Positions 33,571-41,707 of a stretch of 64,000 nucleotides of DNA are shown here, piece by piece. Under the pieces are notes generated by a model. That model saw only the letters and a program-made list of their open reading frames with translations. It was not told the origin of the DNA and did not search any database. Made by a program: the position numbers and the translations under genes. The DNA comes from Agathobaculum desmolans ATCC 43058 (GTDB lineage Bacteria > Bacillota > Clostridia > Oscillospirales > Butyricicoccaceae): contig NZ_JNJN01000008.1 of NCBI RefSeq assembly GCF_000701665.1, positions 1 to 64,000 of the forward strand, in the 5' to 3' direction. Each line of letters opens with the position of its first letter. Positions within the stretch are counted from its first letter, which is position 1.

Positions 33571-34149
33571 GTGCAGGTATTAAAGGATGAACTGAGGCAT
33601 AAGATTTTGGTAGAGGCGCAGCATTTGTTTTTGCAGCGCGGCTATGCGCGAACTTCGCTGCAAATGATCGCAGATAAGGTGAACATCAGTAAAAGCAACT
33701 TCTATCATTATTTCAAGAATAAGGAAGATTTGTTTTATGAGCTGACGGACGGAGCGGCAGACGGACTGCGCAAACTGATCCTGCGGCTGCGGGATAAACG
33801 CTTTGATTTGCATACCGGACAGCGGGAATATCAGGTGTTGCTGACAGAGGAGGTCATCTCCCTTCTGCTGGCAGAAAAATATGGACTGCTGCTGATTATG
33901 GAGCAGGCTGAGGGCACACGGTATGAGCATCTGCGTCCCAGTATGATCGATATGCTGGCGGCAAAGATTGCACCGCTGTTGGCAGATGAGGATAATGCGC
34001 TGCTGCTGGCACAGGTCATGGCGAGCAATCTGCTGAATGGTACGGTACAGATATTGAAGAACCGGGTGCGTCCGCGTGAGGTGCGGATGAATCTTAACAA
34101 ACTGGTCGAGTATCATACAAGGGGAATCAACGCGCTGCTCAAGCAGTAG
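33571..34149 (+). CDS. TetR-family transcriptional regulator
   Basis: About 192 residues from a GTG at 33571 (another GTG at 33559 is possible). The N-terminal HTH reads AQHLFLQRGYARTSLQMIADKVNISKSNFYHYFKNKEDLFYEL, a textbook TetR domain. The C-terminal ligand domain is not recognisable. It stands alone downstream of the oad operon; whether it controls that operon is unknown. A terminator hairpin follows at 34172. Confidence 0.9.
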   Translation: MQVLKDELRHKILVEAQHLFLQRGYARTSLQMIADKVNISKSNFYHYFKNKEDLFYELTDGAADGLRKLILRLRDKRFDLHTGQREYQVLLTEEVISLLLAEKYGLLLIMEQAEGTRYEHLRPSMIDMLAAKIAPLLADEDNALLLAQVMASNLLNGTVQILKNRVRPREVRMNLNKLVEYHTRGINALLKQ

Positions 34150-34171
34150 GGAAATGCGATGGATATTATTC

Positions 34172-34203
34172 AAAGGCGCTGCCATAGGGGCAGCGCCTTT
34201 TTG
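34172..34203 (+). terminator. Terminator of the TetR-type gene
   Basis: AAAGGCGCTGCC paired with GGCAGCGCCTTT followed by TT. Confidence 0.85.
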
Positions 34204-34330
34204 AAAAGGAAAAGCGACTATATATTCATTATAATGGATTAAGTACAGAAATCGACAAATAATTCGTTCTATCGTGCGATAAAGCGGCATAGGTTGGAAA
34301 CAGTCATAGTGTCAGCAGGCAGGGGGGACG

Positions 34331-34612
34331 ATGGTGAAAGGTTTACCGGAGGAGCGCACGATACGGTTGGCGCAGTACATGGTGGAGGAACGCGCGACCG
34401 TGCGGCAGACAGCGGCACGGTTTGGCATTTCAAAATCCACGGTGCATAAGGATATTACGACTCGGCTGAAAAAACAAAATGCCGTCCTGTACGAACGGGT
34501 GCAGGAGGTGCTGCGCACGAATAAGCAGGAGCGCCATATTCGCGGCGGCATGGCCACACGGGAAAAGTATCGGGCAAAAGCAGCAGAAAGCCAGTCGGCA
34601 TCCCGTCAATAA
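34331..34612 (+). CDS. spoIIID: Sporulation transcriptional regulator SpoIIID
   Basis: A 93-residue DNA-binding protein with the invariant SpoIIID core ERTIRLAQYMVEERATVRQTAARFGISKSTVHKDITTRLKK (HTH about residues 22-44). A basic C-terminal helix region contains HIRGGMATREKYR. It controls mother-cell genes after sigma-E. AGGGGGGA lies upstream. cotJABC and spmAB nearby are typical targets or companions. Confidence 0.95.
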   Translation: MVKGLPEERTIRLAQYMVEERATVRQTAARFGISKSTVHKDITTRLKKQNAVLYERVQEVLRTNKQERHIRGGMATREKYRAKAAESQSASRQ

Positions 34613-34646
34613 AACCGGTCATCCTGTAGTGCAGGATGACCGGTTA
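34613..34646. terminator. Bidirectional terminator between spoIIID and the AbrB-like gene
   Basis: A perfect hairpin, AACCGGTCATCCTG paired with CAGGATGACCGGTT, between convergent genes. Confidence 0.75.
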
Positions 34647-34662
34647 GCAGCATGGTATGTAC

Positions 34663-34905
34663 TTAGTGCAGACCCAACTCATGTGCGCAGGACGCGCAGA
34701 CATTCTTGCCCTTGTAGTGGATGATATCTTTTGCGTTGCCGCAGAAGATGCAGGACGGTTCATATTTTTTCAGAATAATCTGATCGCCGTCTACATAGAT
34801 CTCCAAGGCATCCTTCACGTCGATATCCATGGTGCGGCGCAGTTCGATGGGTAGTACGATACGCCCCAGCTCATCCACTTTTCGAACGATTCCGGTCGAT
34901 TTCAT
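34663..34905 (-). CDS. AbrB-family transition-state regulator with zinc-ribbon tail
   Basis: An 80-residue protein with an N-terminal swapped-hairpin AbrB domain, GIVRKVDELGRIVLPIELRR, and a C-terminal CIFCGN...VCASCAHEL four-cysteine knuckle common in clostridial AbrB proteins. It likely represses stationary-phase and sporulation genes. The start at 34905 has AAGGAG 9 bp upstream; a frame six codons longer lacks one. Confidence 0.9.
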   Translation of the reverse strand: MKSTGIVRKVDELGRIVLPIELRRTMDIDVKDALEIYVDGDQIILKKYEPSCIFCGNAKDIIHYKGKNVCASCAHELGLH

Positions 34906-35004
34906 TGAGAAACACTCCTTCATTTCTTTTCTGTCAATTCTATCAATGTTTGTATCACAACCTCCCAGAAGGGGGGATCGCGCGGGGAAAGGGGAAAGGT
35001 ATCC

Positions 35005-35589
35005 ATGCTCAGTTTGGTATGGGTCGGCTTTTTGGCAGCGGCACTGGTGTGCGGTGCGGCCTGTGGCCGGTTAGATGCCGTAACGGCTGCCGTCAGCACG
35101 GGGGCAGCGCAAGCGATTACGCTGGCGTTCAGCATAGCAGGCTTGATGTGCTTTTGGAGCGGCATGATGGAGCTGCTGCAGGCTTCCGGACTGGCGGATC
35201 GTCTGTCCCGTTTATTGATGCCGCTGCTGCGGCCGTTGTTTGGAAGCGCAGCCGAAGACCGGAAGGCCATGGAAGCAGTCAGCGCGAATGTTACAGCAAA
35301 CCTGCTGGGGCTTTCCAATGCGGCAACGCCGCTGGGTCTTCGTGCCGTGGACCGTTTATATGCTCTTGCAGGGCGGCGCGGTGCACCGGACAGTGTGCTG
35401 ACGCTGATTACGTTGAACACAGCATCGATCCAGCTGATTCCATCCACCGTAGCGGCGATCCGTGCCTCCTGCGGTGCAGCAGCACCGTTTGACATTATGC
35501 TGCCCGTATGGGGAGCATCTGCCGCTTCGGTGGTGGCGGTGCTGCTTAGTGGCCGGTTGATACGTCCACTGTTTCCGGATGAGAAATAA
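35005..35589 (+). CDS. spmA: Spore maturation protein A (SpmA)
   Basis: A 194-residue membrane protein of the nucleoside-recognition (Gate) family. Seen are FWSGMMELLQASGLADRLSRLLMPLLRPLF near residue 50, NVTANLLGLSNAATPLGLRAV near residue 93 and LNTASIQLIPSTVAAIR near residue 135. With SpmB it helps spore core dehydration. spmB follows after 136 bp. Confidence 0.93.
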   Translation: MLSLVWVGFLAAALVCGAACGRLDAVTAAVSTGAAQAITLAFSIAGLMCFWSGMMELLQASGLADRLSRLLMPLLRPLFGSAAEDRKAMEAVSANVTANLLGLSNAATPLGLRAVDRLYALAGRRGAPDSVLTLITLNTASIQLIPSTVAAIRASCGAAAPFDIMLPVWGASAASVVAVLLSGRLIRPLFPDEK

Positions 35590-35725
35590 TAGGAAATCTC
35601 CGGCTGCATTACAATTTGTATTATTGCATAAGCAGGAGAGGAAAAATGTCGAATTGCCTGTTATTACCATAAATATTTCCCGATTCGGGAAAAAGAAAAT
35701 ATATGAATGGGAAGAGGGAAATACG

Positions 35726-36241
35726 ATGCAGAGTGTATTGGTGCCGATGCTGCTGGCAGGGATCGCAATTTATGCGTTGTGCAAAGGGGTAGATGTTTTC
35801 CCAACCTTCCTGCGTGGCGCACAAAATGGGTTGCAGACTGCTGTCAGTATTTTGCCGACCATGGTGGGCATGCTGACGGTGGTATACATGCTGCGCGCCT
35901 CGGGGGCGATCGACCTTGCTGCGGAGCTGTTGGCGCCGGTATTCCACCTGTTGGGCATTCCGGAAGAATGCGGTGCGCTGACGCTGCTCAAGCCGGTCAG
36001 CGGTGGCGGTGGATTGGCATTGGGCAGTGAGATCATGCAGCGGTGCGGGCCGGACAGCTATGCAGGCAGGGTAGCGGCAGTGATGCTGGGTGCATCCGAA
36101 ACCAGTCTGTACACGATCAGTGTGTACGCGGGGCACATCGGGCTTCGTGGAACACGGTATGCTGTTCCTGCCGCATTGTGTGCGGATTTTACAGCATTTA
36201 CCGTTTCTGCGCTGTTTGTGCGCTTGTTATTTCCCATTTAA
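35726..36241 (+). CDS. spmB: Spore maturation protein B (SpmB)
   Basis: A 171-residue membrane protein with GAQNGLQTAVSILPTMVGMLT near residue 30, KPVSGGGGLALGSEIM near residue 90 and GASETSLYTISVYAG near residue 118, all typical of SpmB. The ATG at 35726 has GAGGGA upstream. The longer frame reaches into the spmA end and lacks a ribosome site. Confidence 0.93.
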   Translation: MQSVLVPMLLAGIAIYALCKGVDVFPTFLRGAQNGLQTAVSILPTMVGMLTVVYMLRASGAIDLAAELLAPVFHLLGIPEECGALTLLKPVSGGGGLALGSEIMQRCGPDSYAGRVAAVMLGASETSLYTISVYAGHIGLRGTRYAVPAALCADFTAFTVSALFVRLLFPI

Positions 36242-36365
36242 TTCATATTATACTGTGTTTTTTCAGTAATTACTATACACTACTAGGAATTTTGTAGAGT
36301 ATACCAAACGACTATGATAATAATTGTGCAATATGTGAAATGGTTTGCAGGATAGGATGCACATG

Positions 36366-36400
36366 AAAAAAGGCGTTATGCACAATGCACAACGCCTTTC
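36366..36400 (-). terminator. Terminator of the hbd/crt end of the butyrate cluster
   Basis: On the minus strand AAAGGCGTTGTGCAT pairs with ATGCATAACGCCTTT via ATTGTGCAT, followed by a T-run. It lies 11 bp after the hbd stop. Confidence 0.8.
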
Positions 36401-36410
36401 TGTTGTTTGG

Positions 36411-37280
36411 TTATTTAACGATTTCTTTACCGAAGGGGCCGTCGTATTCAAAGAAGCCCTTGCCGGTTTTTACGCCGAGCCAGCCGGCGCGCACCATCTT
36501 GCGCATCAGCGGATGCGGACGGTACTTGGGATCGCCGGTTTCACGGTACAGAGTCTCCATGATGGCAAGGTTGACATCGTGGCCAACCAAATCGGCCGTG
36601 TGGAGCGGGCCGGACTTCATGCCGGCGCCAAGCTGCATGGCAACATCAACGTCCGCAGGGGAGGCGATGCCGTCTGCAACGATGCCCATGGCCTCGTTCA
36701 TCATCGGGATCAGGATGCGGTTTACAACAAAGCCCGGGCCTTCATGTACGGCAACAGGGGTCTTGCCGAGGGAGGTCATCAGGTCGAACGCAGTTTTGAA
36801 GGTTTCATCCGAGGTCTGGATCGCACGGGTGACCTCGACCAGCTTCATGATCTGCGCCGGGTTAAAGAAGTGGCAGCCAATTACCTTGTCGGAACGGGAA
36901 ACGCAGGCAGCCATTTCGGTGGGCGAAAGCGCGGAGGTGTTGGAGGCAAAAATGGTGTGCGGCGGGCAAATCTTGTCCAGATCCTGCAACAGTTCCTTTT
37001 TCAGGTCCATGCGCTCCAGAATGACTTCCATAACGAAGTCTGCGTCGGCAGCAGCGCTGCGGTCTACCGAGGTTTTGAGTGCGCCAAGCAGCTCATTCTT
37101 ACGCTCCTCGGTCATCTTCTCCTTCTTTACAAGGAAGGAAAGATCGCCGGTGATGGTTTTTACACCACGGTCAACGAATTCCTGCTTGATGTCGATCATC
37201 GTCACATCGTGGCCGTTGGTCAGGAATACCTCAGCGATACGTGCGCCCATGTTGCCGGCGCCGAATACACATACTTTCAT
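36411..37280 (-). CDS. hbd: 3-hydroxybutyryl-CoA dehydrogenase
   Basis: A 289-residue enzyme with an N-terminal Rossmann motif VFGAGNMGARIAE, VEVILERMDLKKEL near residue 90, the catalytic GCHFFNPAQIMKLVEV near residue 138 and a C-terminal dimer domain with GPGFVVNRILIP. It reduces acetoacetyl-CoA to 3-hydroxybutyryl-CoA. It follows crt by 45 bp and is the last gene of the minus-strand butyrate set. Confidence 0.95.
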   Translation of the reverse strand: MKVCVFGAGNMGARIAEVFLTNGHDVTMIDIKQEFVDRGVKTITGDLSFLVKKEKMTEERKNELLGALKTSVDRSAAADADFVMEVILERMDLKKELLQDLDKICPPHTIFASNTSALSPTEMAACVSRSDKVIGCHFFNPAQIMKLVEVTRAIQTSDETFKTAFDLMTSLGKTPVAVHEGPGFVVNRILIPMMNEAMGIVADGIASPADVDVAMQLGAGMKSGPLHTADLVGHDVNLAIMETLYRETGDPKYRPHPLMRKMVRAGWLGVKTGKGFFEYDGPFGKEIVK

Positions 37281-37325
37281 GTTTATAAACCTCTCTCTCT
37301 CACTCTTGACGGATTGCGAATCGGC

Positions 37326-38141
37326 TTACTTGTTCTTGAACTCCTTCGCGGGCTTCTCCTTGTTCTTATCGAGGAAGTAGGCCATGCCATACTTCTGGTC
37401 CTCGGTAGCGAAGCACTGGCCGAAGCAGTTGCCTTCAAATTTGAGGGCGGAGTTCAGATCGGTCTGCATGCCGACATTGATCGCTTCCTTGCAGAGGGAA
37501 ACGGCGATCGGCGCCTGCGCTGCGATCTCTTCCGCAAGCTTCATCGCCTCGTCCATCAGATCCTCGAGCGGATATACGTAATTTACCAGACCCATATCGA
37601 GCGCCTGCTGTGCAGTGTAGTTGCCGCGTGCCGTGTAAATCAGCTCCTTGGCCTTGCCCAGACCTACGATGCGCGCCAGACGCTGGGTACCGCCGCAGCC
37701 CGGGGTGATGCCCAGACCAACCTCCGGCTGACCAAACAGCGCATTGTCCGAGGCAAGACGGATGTCGCAGGACATTGCCAGCTCGCAGCCGCCGCCGAGG
37801 CAGAAGCCGTTGATCGCCGCGATAACCGGGCGCTTGAAGTTTTCGATCTTCCAGCAGACACGGTTGGAATCGTTGCCGAAGAACTTGCCCTCTTCCACCG
37901 TCATGGTGGACATCTGTGCGATATCAGCGCCGGCAACGAAGGAGTTGACCGTTTTGCCCTTCTTGTTGACGGTAGAGGAGCCGGTCAGAACGACACAATA
38001 TACATCGTCCATCTTGCCGACCTCGTCAAAGGCCTCCTCCAACTGGGCGTACATGTCGGTGGACAGTGCGTTCATCGCCTTCATGTGCTCGATCTTAACA
38101 ACAGCTACATGGCCCTTTTTCTCGATTACTACATCGGTCAT
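37326..38141 (-). CDS. crt: Crotonase (3-hydroxybutyryl-CoA dehydratase)
   Basis: A 271-residue enoyl-CoA hydratase. It has an oxyanion-hole segment VAGADIAQM near residue 70, AAINGFCLGGGCELAMSCDIRLAS near residue 105 and the catalytic-glutamate region FGQPEVGLGITPGCGGTQRL. It removes water from 3-hydroxybutyryl-CoA to give crotonyl-CoA. The start at 38141 has AAGGAAG upstream; the longer frame does not. It lies between thl and hbd. Confidence 0.93.
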   Translation of the reverse strand: MTDVVIEKKGHVAVVKIEHMKAMNALSTDMYAQLEEAFDEVGKMDDVYCVVLTGSSTVNKKGKTVNSFVAGADIAQMSTMTVEEGKFFGNDSNRVCWKIENFKRPVIAAINGFCLGGGCELAMSCDIRLASDNALFGQPEVGLGITPGCGGTQRLARIVGLGKAKELIYTARGNYTAQQALDMGLVNYVYPLEDLMDEAMKLAEEIAAQAPIAVSLCKEAINVGMQTDLNSALKFEGNCFGQCFATEDQKYGMAYFLDKNKEKPAKEFKNK

Positions 38142-38344
38142 TGGTAAAGACTTCCTTTCCAAAATAATGACACTGGTCGTTGGGAAAAGTGATTTCCCAT
38201 GCAACATCCGAACCGGATATTGCAGATGAATAAAACGGAAAAATCATGGATTTTCCGTTTTTCCTGTTTCCCCACATCAGGCCGCACAAAAACGGCAAAA
38301 TGCGGGCAGCCTGTACACAGCCAGATAATAAACCGTGACAGGGG

Positions 38345-38371
38345 ATATAGGGGGTACAGGGTACCCCCTAT
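38345..38371 (-). terminator. Hairpin after the thiolase gene
   Basis: TATAGGGGGTAC paired with GTACCCCCTATA, 12 bp past the thiolase stop on the minus strand. It may reduce read-through into crt, which lies about 200 bp on. Confidence 0.65.
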
Positions 38372-38382
38372 ATTTCATAAGC

Positions 38383-39576
38383 TTACTTGCAGAGCTCGTC
38401 GCGCTCTACGATGATGGCTTCGCCCATACCGCCGCCGATGCACATGGTAGCAAGGCCGAGGGTCAGGTCGCGCTTGATCATTTCGTAAATCAGGGTGGTG
38501 GTGATGCGGCAGCCGGCAGCGCCGATCGGGTGGCCGAGCGCAATGGCACCGCCGTTTACGTTTACGATATCCATGTTAAAGCCAAGCTCGCGGTTAACAG
38601 CGGCAGCCTGTGCGGCAAACGCCTCGTTGGACTCGATCAGGTCGAGATCGGCAACGGTCAGACCGGCGCGCTTCAGCGCCTGACGGGTGGACTCGATCGG
38701 GCCGACACCCATGATGGACGGATCGCAGCCGACAGAACCGAAGGAGCGGATCTTGGCCAGCGGCTTGAGGCCATGCGCCTTGACGAAGTCCTCGGAAGCG
38801 ATGATCATGGCAGCGCCTGCATCGTTGATACCGGAGGCATTGCCGGCGGTAACGGTGCCGTCCTTCTTGAAGGCCGGGCGCAGCTTAGCCAGACCCTCGA
38901 GGGTGGTCTGTGCACGGCAGTGCTCATCGGTATCGAAAACAACGGTTTCCTTCTTCTTCTTTACTTCGATCGGAACGATTTCGTCCTTAAAGCGGCCGGA
39001 GGAGATCGCCTTGGCAGCCTTCATCTGGGACTCATAGCCGATCTGATCCTGCATCTCGCGGGTGATGCCGTACTGCTCGGCAACATTTTCCGCAGTGATG
39101 CCCATGTGGTACTGGTTGAATACGTCAAATACGCCGTCATAAACCATCATATCAACGAACTTTACGTCGTTCATACGGGCGCCCCAGCGCATGTTGCGGG
39201 AGATGTACGGTGCGCCGGACATGGATTCGCAGCCGCCGACCAGCATCATGCCGTTCTCGCCTTCGCCGGAGCGGATGATCTGGGAACCGAGGGAGATCGC
39301 ACGCATAGAGGACGCGCAGACCTTATTCAGGGTCATGGCCGGGGTGGTGATCGGCATATCGATGCCGAGGGATACCTGACGGGCTACGTTCTGGCCTACG
39401 CCGCCCTGCAGTACCTGACCGAACAGCACTTCATCGATGGCGGTCTTGTCAACGCCGGCGCGCGCAACAGCAGCATTGGCAGCAGCAATGCCGAGCTGGG
39501 CAGCGGGTACGTCGCGCAGGGTGCCGCCATAGGTACCGATCGCGGTACGGGCAGCGGAACAGATGTAAACGTTCAT
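38383..39576 (-). CDS. thlA: Acetyl-CoA acetyltransferase (thiolase)
   Basis: A 397-residue biosynthetic thiolase. The nucleophilic cysteine is in LNKVCASSMRAISLG near residue 89; the catalytic His is in GGAIALGHPIGAAGCR near residue 350; the second Cys is in ATMCIGGGMGEA near residue 380. It joins two acetyl-CoA into acetoacetyl-CoA. The 188-bp upstream gap has a possible minus-strand promoter (TTGCAA-N16-TAAAAT), so it may start its own transcript. Confidence 0.95.
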   Translation of the reverse strand: MNVYICSAARTAIGTYGGTLRDVPAAQLGIAAANAAVARAGVDKTAIDEVLFGQVLQGGVGQNVARQVSLGIDMPITTPAMTLNKVCASSMRAISLGSQIIRSGEGENGMMLVGGCESMSGAPYISRNMRWGARMNDVKFVDMMVYDGVFDVFNQYHMGITAENVAEQYGITREMQDQIGYESQMKAAKAISSGRFKDEIVPIEVKKKKETVVFDTDEHCRAQTTLEGLAKLRPAFKKDGTVTAGNASGINDAGAAMIIASEDFVKAHGLKPLAKIRSFGSVGCDPSIMGVGPIESTRQALKRAGLTVADLDLIESNEAFAAQAAAVNRELGFNMDIVNVNGGAIALGHPIGAAGCRITTTLIYEMIKRDLTLGLATMCIGGGMGEAIIVERDELCK

Positions 39577-39764
39577 GGGTCTATTTCTCCTTTTCTCTTC
39601 TGGTATATTGCCGGAAACCGGCTTTTATAATAGTAGCCTGCAAAAGCACGCTGTTAATATTTTATAAAAAACACAGTAGATTGCAAGTGCTTTTTGCAAA
39701 GTTTATCAAATGTTTGAAACTTGCCCAAAACATATACAGCATGCACATAAAATCCAATCGGGAT

Positions 39765-41339
39765 TTAATCGTTTGCCAGCCCCATCAGCTCATCGCGGAA
39801 GATGCGTTCGTCCATCAGCTTGATGGTGCCGTCTTCCTGATAAGCGATCTGCGGTACAAATTCCATCTGATCAAGGATCTGGGTCTGCAGATCAATACCG
39901 GGAGCGATCTCGATCAGGGTAACGCCTTCCGGACGCAGCTCGAATACCGCGCGCTCGGTGATGTACAGTACCGGCTGATGAACCTTGTTAGCATAGATGC
40001 CGGAGAAGGTGATGTGCTCAACTTCCTTAACGAACTTCTTCTTTTCGCCTTCCTGCAGGATGTTGATCTTGCCGTCCGCTACTTCTACCTTAAGACCCTT
40101 GGCGGTGAAGGTGCCGCAGTAGCAGACCTTCTTGGCGTTCTGGGTGATATCAACAAAGCCGCCGGAGCCTGCCAGACGGGTGCCGAATTTGGATACATTC
40201 AAGTCGCCGTTCGGTGCGGTTTCCGCCAGACCGAGGAAGGCAATATCCAGACCGCCGCCCTGATAGAAGTCGAACTGTACGTTATGCTCAAGGATGGCTT
40301 CTGCATTGGCGGAAGCGCCGAACTGCGGGCCTGCCAGCGGGATGCCGCCGATCGGGCCGGCCTCGACGGTCAGCGTCATCTTATCTGCGATGCCCTCTTC
40401 TGCTGCAACGCTGGCGATCTGCTCCGGCATACCGGTGCCGAGGTTGACGATCGCATCGTTCGACAGCTCCATCGCCGCACGGCGGGCAACGACCTTGCGC
40501 TGGTTGAGCGGGATCGGCGGGATCGCATCAAGCGGGATGGTGTATTCGCCGGCAGCAGCGCCGTCGTACGGTACACCGATGCACTGCATGTTGTCCTCCG
40601 GCTCGCCGACAACAACGGCATCAACATAGATGCCGGGGATCTTGACGAGCTTGGGATCGAGCGAACCGGCCGCTACGATCTTTTCAACCTGTACGATGAC
40701 CTTGCCGCCCGAGTTCTTGCACGCCTGTGCCATGGCGGTGGAGTCCAGCGGGCCAACCTCGCGGTGAACGGTGCAGTTGCCGCGCTCGTCGCAGTAGGAG
40801 GCACGCAGGAAAACGACATTGATCGGGAAGCCCTTATACAGCAGGCGTTCCTGACCCTCGATCTCGATCAGCTTGACCAGATCTTCCTTCGTCACATCAT
40901 TCAGCTTGCCGCCGCCGTTGCGGGGATCAGCAAAGGTGTAAAGGCCAACATGGGTAATGGTGCCGATGTTGTGCGCTGCAATATCGCGGTACATGTGCGC
41001 GATAACACCCTGCGGCAGGTTGTATGCCTCGATTTTATTTTCGAGCGCCAGCTTGCCCAGTCCGGGGGCACGGTCCCAGTGTCCGCCGACCACGCGCTTG
41101 ACCATGCCCTCGTGGGCAAAGTGGTCACCGCCCGAGCCGGGGGTGCCGCGGAAGCCCTGACCGGCTGCGTAGAACAGGGTCATGTTATTCGGATGACCGG
41201 TCTCTACAAAGCGCTTCTCCAGAGCCTTGGAGAGAGTCTCCGGGCAGGCGCAGCTAACGAAACCGCCGGTAGCGATGGTATCGCCATCGTTTACCAGAAG
41301 GGCGGCCTCCTCCGCCGTCAGAACTTTTACTTTCTTCAT
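39765..41339 (-). CDS. Acyl-CoA:acetate/3-ketoacid CoA-transferase (Pct-like)
   Basis: A 524-residue fused alpha-beta CoA-transferase. The alpha half has VNDGDTIATGGFVSCACPE and GTPGSGGDHFAHEG. The beta half has the catalytic glutamate in LTVEAGPIGGIP near residue 335 and GSGGFVDITQNAK. Such enzymes pass CoA among short acids such as propionate, lactate and 4-hydroxybutyrate. Its place directly downstream of abfD and the dehydrogenase suggests activation of 4-hydroxybutyrate. The ATG at 41339 has AAGGA upstream. Confidence 0.88.
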   Translation of the reverse strand: MKKVKVLTAEEAALLVNDGDTIATGGFVSCACPETLSKALEKRFVETGHPNNMTLFYAAGQGFRGTPGSGGDHFAHEGMVKRVVGGHWDRAPGLGKLALENKIEAYNLPQGVIAHMYRDIAAHNIGTITHVGLYTFADPRNGGGKLNDVTKEDLVKLIEIEGQERLLYKGFPINVVFLRASYCDERGNCTVHREVGPLDSTAMAQACKNSGGKVIVQVEKIVAAGSLDPKLVKIPGIYVDAVVVGEPEDNMQCIGVPYDGAAAGEYTIPLDAIPPIPLNQRKVVARRAAMELSNDAIVNLGTGMPEQIASVAAEEGIADKMTLTVEAGPIGGIPLAGPQFGASANAEAILEHNVQFDFYQGGGLDIAFLGLAETAPNGDLNVSKFGTRLAGSGGFVDITQNAKKVCYCGTFTAKGLKVEVADGKINILQEGEKKKFVKEVEHITFSGIYANKVHQPVLYITERAVFELRPEGVTLIEIAPGIDLQTQILDQMEFVPQIAYQEDGTIKLMDERIFRDELMGLAND

Positions 41340-41344
41340 GTCAA

Positions 41345-41626
41345 TCAATCCTTTTTGTGTTTTTCTAAGGTTTGAATTTCGCGAATGACACTGTGCACAT
41401 CCTCTGCGGAGACAGAGACGAGCCGGATGTCGGCGTCAATATCCTCGTAAAGGTATTCGCAGCCGGTGCAGCCGCGCAGGATCACGAGCACGTCATAGTG
41501 CACGCCATCCTCCGGCAGGGAGAAGCTGGCCGTGCCGGACAGTGCTTCGCGGATCGTGCGGTAGGCTTCGCCGCGGTCATACCGCGGGTTGCAGCCGCCG
41601 CAGAACTTTACGGTGCATTGCAGCAC
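41345..41626 (-). CDS. Small CGGCNPRYDR-motif protein in the butyrate cluster
   Basis: About 93 residues from a GTG at 41626 with AAAGGAG upstream (a longer ATG frame reaches 41668). The N terminus LQCTVKFCGGCNPRYDRGEAY has three cysteines, and a second cysteine pair lies in ILRGCTGCEYL. The pattern suggests a metal or Fe-S site. It sits between abfD and the CoA-transferase, with 5 bp to the latter. I know no defined function; similar short proteins accompany CoA-ester pathways in clostridia. Confidence 0.65.
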   Translation of the reverse strand: MLQCTVKFCGGCNPRYDRGEAYRTIREALSGTASFSLPEDGVHYDVLVILRGCTGCEYLYEDIDADIRLVSVSAEDVHSVIREIQTLEKHKKD

Positions 41627-41659
41627 GGTGCATGGCTCCTTTCTTTTGCCGATTGCAAA

Positions 41660-41694
41660 CATAGGCACTCATGGAATGACCGTGAGTGCCTATG
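41660..41694 (-). promoter_or_regulatory. Intercistronic hairpin after abfD
   Basis: ATAGGCACTCA pairs with TGAGTGCCTAT across a 13-nt loop. No T-run follows on the minus strand, so it is more likely an mRNA-stability or processing hairpin than a terminator. Confidence 0.5.
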
Positions 41695-41707
41695 CTTCGC
41701 GCAAAAA

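Noticed and set aside
36345-41375. Long frames antisense to hbd, crt, thl and the CoA-transferase (up to 600 codons)
   Set aside because: These are shadows of GC-rich, codon-biased genes. The true genes on the minus strand have complete family motifs.
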